DNA from: Cydia pomonella
Taxonomy: Eukaryota > Arthropoda > Insecta > Lepidoptera > Tortricidae
Direction of reading: 5' to 3'
Length of the DNA: 64,000 nucleotides
Assembly: GCF_033807575.1 (NCBI RefSeq)
Contig: NC_084721.1
Location: 7,998,001 to 8,062,000, forward strand
Below the pieces are notes generated by a model that worked only from the letters and a program-made list of their open reading frames with translations, was not told the origin of the DNA and did not search any database. Below are positions 61,101 to 64,000 of this stretch, in pieces. A program made the position numbers and the translations under genes. The stretch's first letter is position 1, and the number at the start of each line of letters is the position of its first letter.

Positions 61101-63370
61101 ATAACATTGTGCCTATTCGTTTCTTTTTTATATTTCTTTATTTTTCAGAGCCCTGTCAAACTGTGCACTGTCCAGTAAGAACCAACGCGGTTACTTCTTT
61201 TACCAGCGTTATGACTGTGCCCACCAATATGGCTCTGGTAACTATAGTACTTACAGGAATAATTCTTTGAATCCCTCAATGAATTAAAGAGTATAAGATC
61301 ATTTCAGCAGAATGATTAAACTTTGCTAGCGATATTGTTCGGCGTTTGAAACAAGTGGGATTTTGAAACAAACAGGGACGCTAATGAGTTTCACTAGAAT
61401 AAATTTAAAAGTGGAAAAATTACTGTCTTGGGTGAGACTTGAACTCACGGCCTCTGAAATTAATTTAGTATGGGTAGCACATCGTTACTGGTGAATTTCC
61501 AATATGACTTGGAACTCCAGTAGCCGTCCAAGAAGTGTAACGTTCTTACGGTAAATGTCGCTAGAGTCCCCTAGACCCTTATGGTGGAAAAATTTGCTGC
61601 TTAGGGATGAGGTCTTGGTGGCTCAGATGGCAGAGCGCTGGAGTATTGATCCAGAGGCCGTGAGTTCAAATCGCACCCAAGACAGTAATTTTTCCACTTT
61701 TAAATGTATTCTAAGCTTAATAGCATCGTTCGCAGACGTTTCTGCTAGTTAAAAATTAATTGAGTTCCACTAGCTTCTGTACTCAGTTGCCTTTTTTCTT
61801 AAAAATATCAAATTTGTTTATCACATCTATTTAATTAAGTAAATACAGAAAGAGAATACGGAATACAACAATGACGGAGTGGACGAAGAATGGCTCCGTA
61901 TGGGACCGTAGTAGACACGCAAAAAAATTAATTACTTATGCATCAATGCCATTGGCATGTTTTTATTCTTATATGCAAAAAATCTATTTCCATTTAGAAC
62001 AATGGATACTAAATTTAAATTAAATTGAGGGCTACGAGCTACGATGTTCGGAGCTGTGGTTGTTTTCCTGGTAGTTCTAAACTTAAATTCATAGTTTTAG
62101 AGCATAATTAAGTATAATAATACGTGTTAGATAACTCTGACACTTAGGTGTAAAAAAACAATTAAGCCACAGTTAATTACTCAGGCATAAACATAAATTA
62201 TGACATATCACATGTCACATAAGTGCGTTTAATATAGCCAGCAGTGGCAGCATGGTTCCATTTTTATCACTTATCACTATGCCCGCCACTTTCGCGCTTA
62301 CATACTTGTTAGAACGTGACAGGCATGGTGACAAATGATAAAGAGCTGACCATCTTAGCCCTCCTGGCGTAGGTACTTACTTACTTAAAACTTGCTTGAA
62401 TTCAACAGTACTTACACTGCTGCCAATTTTAAATGTCTGCCTCTCGCGCGATCTTTCTTGGCTTGCATAGTAAATTATGAACCAAGGAATGAAAGGCACG
62501 TACTTGGAATGTAAAATGCTCTAGAGCAGAAACGCTCTGCACACTTCATAGAACAACAATGATCCACTTTCAAAGCATGAGTTTAAAAAAATATTGACTT
62601 ATGCCATGAGGTGTTTGTTACCAATTTTGTTTGTAGATGTTAACCAAGAGATGGAAGGCATCCATTTCTGTCGAGGTAGTTTGGCCAATAGTCCGAGATT
62701 CAAATGGTGCCTTTCACCCGAGTTAAACACTCTACTTTTCATTTCGAATACCAGGAAAGTAAGCATGCATAAAGACGCATACTTCAGTAGTATTTCTTGA
62801 GGGTATTACTTTCAATTAACAGTTTAGCTAAAAATGTCGTTATTTATGGAATGGGGGAGTTAATTATAAGAATGGAAATTGTACAACAAATCCTTAGAAA
62901 GTACAGTGCTCTAGAGCATAACGTATCATTTTCTGCACACTTTTTAGAACAACAACTACCCACGTTCAAAGCATGAATAATGAAAACACATATGTATTAT
63001 AATGCCTGCGGTGACGTCTGACTAGCATCACAAGCACCACTTTTATTATTTATGGAGTAACGGCATATTTAAATGACAGAAATATTTTCTGTGACTGGCC
63101 AAAATAATTTTAACCCTAAGAAATCCCTATGATTTCCAGAATCAACGGGGCTATTTGCGTTGGCGCGTATACAATGAACAAGGCAGACAAGTGCTGTGCT
63201 ACGCCGTGCTGGTGCAAACTCAGAGTCCACTGCAGAAGATTCTTCGTCAAGCGATGGCCCGCGTCCAGGACACACCGAAACACTCCCTCAATTTGAGCAA
63301 CGTAAATGCCACTGAGCTATCTTACATAGAGAAAATAGTCAATGGTCACTATCAGACAAATAGTAGATAG
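46179..63370 (+). CDS. NPC2-like: NPC2-like secreted sterol/lipid-binding protein (ML domain), complete
   Basis: Exons 46179-46248, 59959-60066, 60258-60335, 61149-61237 and 63140-63370 join in phase to 191 residues. A hydrophobic signal peptide (LLFNLIVLATGTVSA) precedes the mature domain. NPC2/MD-2-related proteins are beta-sandwich carriers of sterols or other lipids in lysosomes or outside the cell. All six cysteines of the NPC2 pattern are present: FEDCG, DGCG, LPC, EPC, VHC and VLC, consistent with pairs 1-6, 2-3 and 4-5. The final strand reads LRWRVYNEQGRQVLCYAVLVQ. Members usually end soon after it, but here about 48 residues follow (SPLQKILRQAMARV...NGHYQTNSR). The poly(A) signal AATAAA is at 63440. 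Intron 1 is 13.7 kb. Confidence 0.85.
46788..47049 (+). mobile_element. tRNA-derived SINE, full length
   Basis: The head GACCGGTCTGGCCTAGTGGG contains an A-box-like element, and GGGATCAAATCCTGG fits a B box, so it has an internal polymerase III promoter. The tail includes CAAGCCTTATTGAGCTTACT, GTGGGACTTAGTCAA and ends TATAATATTTATTTATA. A reverse-oriented copy is at 58812-59081 and a tail fragment at 32391-32538. Confidence 0.85.
47640..47932 (-). mobile_element. tRNA-derived SINE, second family
   Basis: On the minus strand the head is a tRNA-like module (GCGCTAGTGGCCTGTGGC; B box CGGGTTCAAATCCCGGCTCG). It is followed by a body containing CATCGTGAGGCAACCGG and GACTGCCAG-type sequence and by the end CCCAGGCTCCCATGAGCC. 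I recall this as a very common lepidopteran repeat. A truncated copy is at 54354-54460. Confidence 0.8.
48312..48376. repeat. Palindrome/foldback centred on ACTACGTAGT
   Basis: GCAAACCTCGTGACTACTAC is inverted as GTAGTAGTTACGAGGTTTGC with essentially no loop. Weaker pairing continues outward (TTGGCTAA / TTTAGCCGA). It lies in intron 1 of the NPC2-like gene. Confidence 0.7.
48669..48965 (+). repeat. Interspersed arthropod-type repeat
   Basis: It starts TAGCTGTGTCCGCGTGTTCG and ends near CATCAAAATCGGTTCGGTAG. I recall this start and end pair from dispersed repeats in insect genomes. It has no ORF, and only one copy is in this window. Confidence 0.5.
49575..50512. mobile_element. Element with AACCGACTTCAA ends and internal tandem duplication
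   Basis: AACCGACTTCAA near 49580 is inverted as TTGAAGTCGGTT near 50499. Inside, about 225 bp is repeated directly: CATCAGCAGTTCCACTTCAT followed by CAAATGTCACTT occurs near 49949 and again near 50204, each followed by an ATATATGCCTTT...CTCGATTCCTCAT block. It has no coding sequence. Confidence 0.7.
50598..50740. mobile_element. MITE, AAGATAAGTTAGCC family, copy 2
   Basis: CGCAGTGCAAGTGTTA and TAACACTTGCACTGCG are inverted within longer arms (GTCTGCAATGATTTTGTTAG / ATCCAAATCGTTGAC). The interior ACGTCATAATTTCATAGAAG relates it to 17053-17196. Confidence 0.65.
51107..51396 (+). repeat. Interspersed repeat, GGTTCCGTACC family, copy 2
   Basis: Second copy of the 5708-5957 repeat in the same orientation, with the same start (GGCCAAGTGCGAGTC) and end (GGTACGGAACCCTAAAAA). 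It includes an ACGGACGG microsatellite-like patch near 51320. It lies in the first intron of the NPC2-like gene. Confidence 0.75.
52420..54110 (+). pseudogene. Decayed XPG/PIN-like nuclease ORF of transposon type
   Basis: Fragments lie in order on the plus strand: DSQHKVTADETKSIGLDI (near 52465), PPSLFDTETQLMRKCDKS (52940), DGGALLHKLPWPRTGTFGD (53063), VVFDSYTTSSTKDVEHQ (53175), HLEANGHSVIHVRDDTD (53347), VVADGDDTDILVLL (53452), LTGCDTTSSLFAKSKSAA (53620) and ALVSLYGG (53774). A TGA near 53000, frameshifts near 53300 and 53570 and a 224-bp MITE at 52653 break it. The order matches an uncharacterised invertebrate protein family I recall; the acidic DGDDTD region suggests a PIN/XPG-like fold. 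Academ-type transposons encode XPG-like nucleases, which makes that origin plausible but unproven. Confidence 0.65.
52653..52876. mobile_element. MITE inserted in the nuclease-like pseudogene
   Basis: TATAGGGAGCGTGCA near its left end is inverted as GCACGGTCCCTATA at its right end. Inside, GTTTATTGTTC...AAGATGGCAGA is duplicated. The pseudogene reading resumes on both sides, so this is a clean later insertion. Confidence 0.7.
54354..54460 (-). mobile_element. Truncated copy of second SINE family
   Basis: GGGAGCCTGGGGTCCGCTTG, GGCGTAGGCACTA and TTTACGAAAGCGACTGCCAT match 47655-47733. The tRNA-like head is absent. Confidence 0.75.
54818..55257. repeat. 107-bp tandem repeat with internal palindrome, four copies
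   Basis: Units begin TATTAGTGCGATAGAGAGA near 54818, 54925, 55031 and 55138. Each contains CGTAAACGATTGGCATGTTGGC and, about 30 bp on, GATGCCAATCGTTTGCG-like sequence, so a unit can fold on itself. Copies differ by scattered substitutions. The array abuts the satellite element at 55260. Confidence 0.85.
55260..57633. repeat. 120-bp satellite with inverted halves and 360-bp higher-order repeat
   Basis: About five units run in one orientation (55321-55915), then about 13.5 units run inverted (55917-57545). The period is 120 bp with almost no indels, except one 10-bp duplication near 55490. Unit types by their first bases, GGAATTATAA (A), GAGGTTATGA (B) and GGAGTTATGA (C), read A-B at 56041, then A-B-C three times from 56281. 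Outer ends are inverted: AGTGTTATTTG, ACGTTAGGGTTTG and ATTATTATTTTTGACCC at 55260 on, reversed up to 57633. It looks like a transposon-type element whose interior became a satellite. Confidence 0.9.
57648..57800 (+). repeat. Interspersed repeat, GTTGTGTTCCTGCCGG family, copy 1
   Basis: GTTGTGTTCCTGCCGGTGAG, TAAGGTTGCCAGAGCTCAAC, CATGTAACTCCTCTGGAGTT and GCGGGCCGTATGCTTGTTTG are shared with 59553-59742 in the same order. It lies just right of the satellite. It has no ORF. Confidence 0.8.
58812..59081 (-). mobile_element. tRNA-derived SINE, reverse copy
   Basis: This is the reverse complement of the 46788-47049 family: CACTACCCACTAGGCCAAAC and CAGGATTTGAACCCGGGA are its A- and B-box regions, and it begins with the AATAAATATTATATTATAGG tail. 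Both copies lie in intron 1 of the NPC2-like gene, flanking its repeat-rich core. Confidence 0.85.
59458..59525. repeat. 68-bp hairpin
   Basis: AGGGTGCCTTTCGACCAG and its near-complement ending GGTCGAAAGGCACCCT form arms of about 28 bp with AGAGATGTGCT / AGCACTTCTCT, around a loop of about 11 nt. It lies in NPC2-like intron 1, about 430 bp before exon 2. Confidence 0.8.
59553..59742 (+). repeat. Interspersed repeat, GTTGTGTTCCTGCCGG family, copy 2
   Basis: Second copy of the 57648-57800 family, longer by an internal GAATGCTTACGATGGTAAGC segment. It ends in a poly(A)-like run after TTGTTTGCCACTGACG, which suggests a retroposed element. Confidence 0.8.
59790..59904. mobile_element. MITE with TATTGTCAAAG ends
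   Basis: TATTGTCAAAGACAACTTTG and CAAAGTTTTCTTTGACAATA are inverted, and the arms continue through GTAGCGATGTAAATTTACTG / CAGTAAATTTACGTCGCTAC. The total is 115 bp. It ends 54 bp before the second NPC2-like exon. Confidence 0.85.
60396..60752. mobile_element. MITE with GTGAGCGTCAGGATGGCG ends
   Basis: An exact 18-bp inverted repeat (60396-60413 and 60735-60752) encloses two diverged direct subrepeats of about 170 bp (GGATGGCGGGTGGRCC, TAGTGTACCTCT, CCTTTAATAGAA). The chance ORF here is not a gene. It lies in NPC2-like intron 3. Confidence 0.8.
61395..61715. mobile_element. Inverted pair of tRNA-like SINE ends
   Basis: At 61603-61715 on the plus strand a tRNA-like cloverleaf is followed by ACAGTAATTTTTCCACTTTT. 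At 61395-61470 the same tail and the B-box half occur in reverse. The two face each other across about 130 bp in NPC2-like intron 4. Confidence 0.65.
61615..61686 (+). other. tRNA-like cloverleaf, anticodon AAT, SINE head
   Basis: The acceptor stem GTCTTGG/CCAAGAC, D stem GCTC/GAGC and anticodon stem CTGGA/TCCAG all pair. The loop GTATTGA places AAT at the anticodon position, which would read Ile codons. The T stem has one mismatch, and the linked tail repeats nearby, so it is a SINE head or tRNA pseudogene rather than a working gene. Confidence 0.5.
61716..63139. other. NPC2-like intron 4, remaining part
   Basis: This is AT-rich. Two diverged direct copies of about 90 bp occur at 62510-62585 and 62905-62980 (CTCTAGAGCA, CTGCACACTT, AGAACAACAA, TTCAAAGCATGA). 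No exon is needed here, because phases already match between 61237 and 63140. Confidence 0.55.
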
Positions 63371-63597
63371 TTCGACTGTTATGAATACATCTATTGTAAA
63401 TAGAAGGCAAAGTGATAATGAAAAGATAATGGCAGACGTAATAAAACTGTGATTTACAGATAATGTATTGTACCTACTTAATGTCTTTGTTAGAGGAAAT
63501 TAAAGATAATGATTAATATGAAATCAGAAATAATATACTATAAATATCTAATTTGTAAAATGCCATTCAGTAGAAATGACAAAAAGTAAACAAGCAA

Positions 63598-63806
63598 GGG
63601 CGCCGGCAGCGGGGTGCAAGGGGGTGCAATTGCACCCCCCTGGCAGATGAGAATATATATAAAAAAATTACGTTTGTTTTAGTTGGACCAATATAAGTCT
63701 GCAGTGATTTTGATAGCGTAACTCGCAACTATATAACACAAAAAAATATTACTGCATTCTATTCCATCTATTATGCACCACCCTGAAAGTAATCCTGGCG
63801 GCGCCC
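63598..63806. mobile_element. MITE with GGGCGCC ends and internal palindrome
   Basis: GGGCGCCGGCA (63598) is matched in reverse by TGGCGGCGCCC (to 63806), giving imperfect ends. GGGGGTGCAATTGCACCCCC at 63620-63639 is an exact 20-bp palindrome. It lies about 230 bp after the NPC2-like stop codon. Confidence 0.5.
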
Positions 63807-64000
63807 ATATAAACAAGTTGTTTTGTTTTACTAAAATAGGTACTAGTAACTAACAGACGTGTTTCTAAAAAAATAAAAATAAAGTGTAGGATGCATAAAG
63901 GTGATTGAGATTGAAATTGAGGGATTACGAAGCATGTAATAAACACAAATTGGTTTGTTTACACTTTTTTAATTTCTATTGAACTCCATTTTCGATACCT

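Noticed and set aside
61615..61686. A functional tRNA-Ile(AAT) gene
   Set aside because: It has a T-stem mismatch, lacks a clear T-run terminator, and its tail and half of the head recur nearby in reverse, which fits a SINE.
62594..62800. 68-residue ORF as an extra NPC2-like exon
   Set aside because: Exons ending at 61237 and starting at 63140 already join in phase and complete the six-cysteine fold. The ORF lacks good splice sites.

Overview
The window is animal nuclear DNA and most likely lepidopteran. The genes are intron-rich with GT-AG splice sites and widely separated exons, and introns and intergenic space are AT-rich and packed with SINEs, 5'-truncated LINEs, hAT and Harbinger-like MITEs. 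Several repeat families are ones I recall as common in moths and butterflies; that placement is recall and inference, not a database match. No bacterial-style operons, CRISPR arrays or rRNA genes are visible.

Four protein-coding genes can be assembled exon by exon with consistent reading phase. (1) Positions 918-21184, minus strand: the N-terminal part, at least 829 codons, of a ribosome-binding protein 1/kinectin family ER protein, with an N-terminal membrane anchor and a long coiled coil; it continues past the left edge. (2) 22834-28329, plus strand: a complete aftiphilin homologue of about 1103 residues, a clathrin/AP-1 trafficking accessory protein. Genes 1 and 2 are head to head. (3) 33798-44629, minus strand: a complete mitochondrial transcription factor B2 (TFB2M/mtTFB2) homologue of about 431 residues. 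(4) 46179-63370, plus strand: a complete secreted NPC2-like ML-domain lipid-binding protein of about 191 residues with an unusual C-terminal tail; its first intron is 13.7 kb. Genes 2 and 3 converge; genes 3 and 4 diverge.

The most unusual structure is in gene 1. Four of its GC-rich coiled-coil exons are each followed by a tandem array whose unit is the 3' part of that exon plus its own splice donor and a short piece of intron (units of 104, 111, 139 and 124 bp). A fifth exon has a single decayed downstream copy. The gene therefore carries about 30 copies of authentic-looking splice donors behind the ones that maintain the frame.

Other notable structures are: a 120-bp satellite with a 360-bp three-monomer higher-order repeat and an inversion point (55260-57633); a roughly 7-kb region bounded by inverted repeats that holds a decayed XPG/PIN-like nuclease ORF (51777-58808); a 4.7-kb composite with about 780-bp inverted arms and a nested RNase H-containing LINE with clear target-site duplications (37951-42686); and a LINE whose 3' UTR repeats a short hairpin motif (13759-16231). 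Everything was read by eye, so exon borders are predictions from splice consensus and phase.
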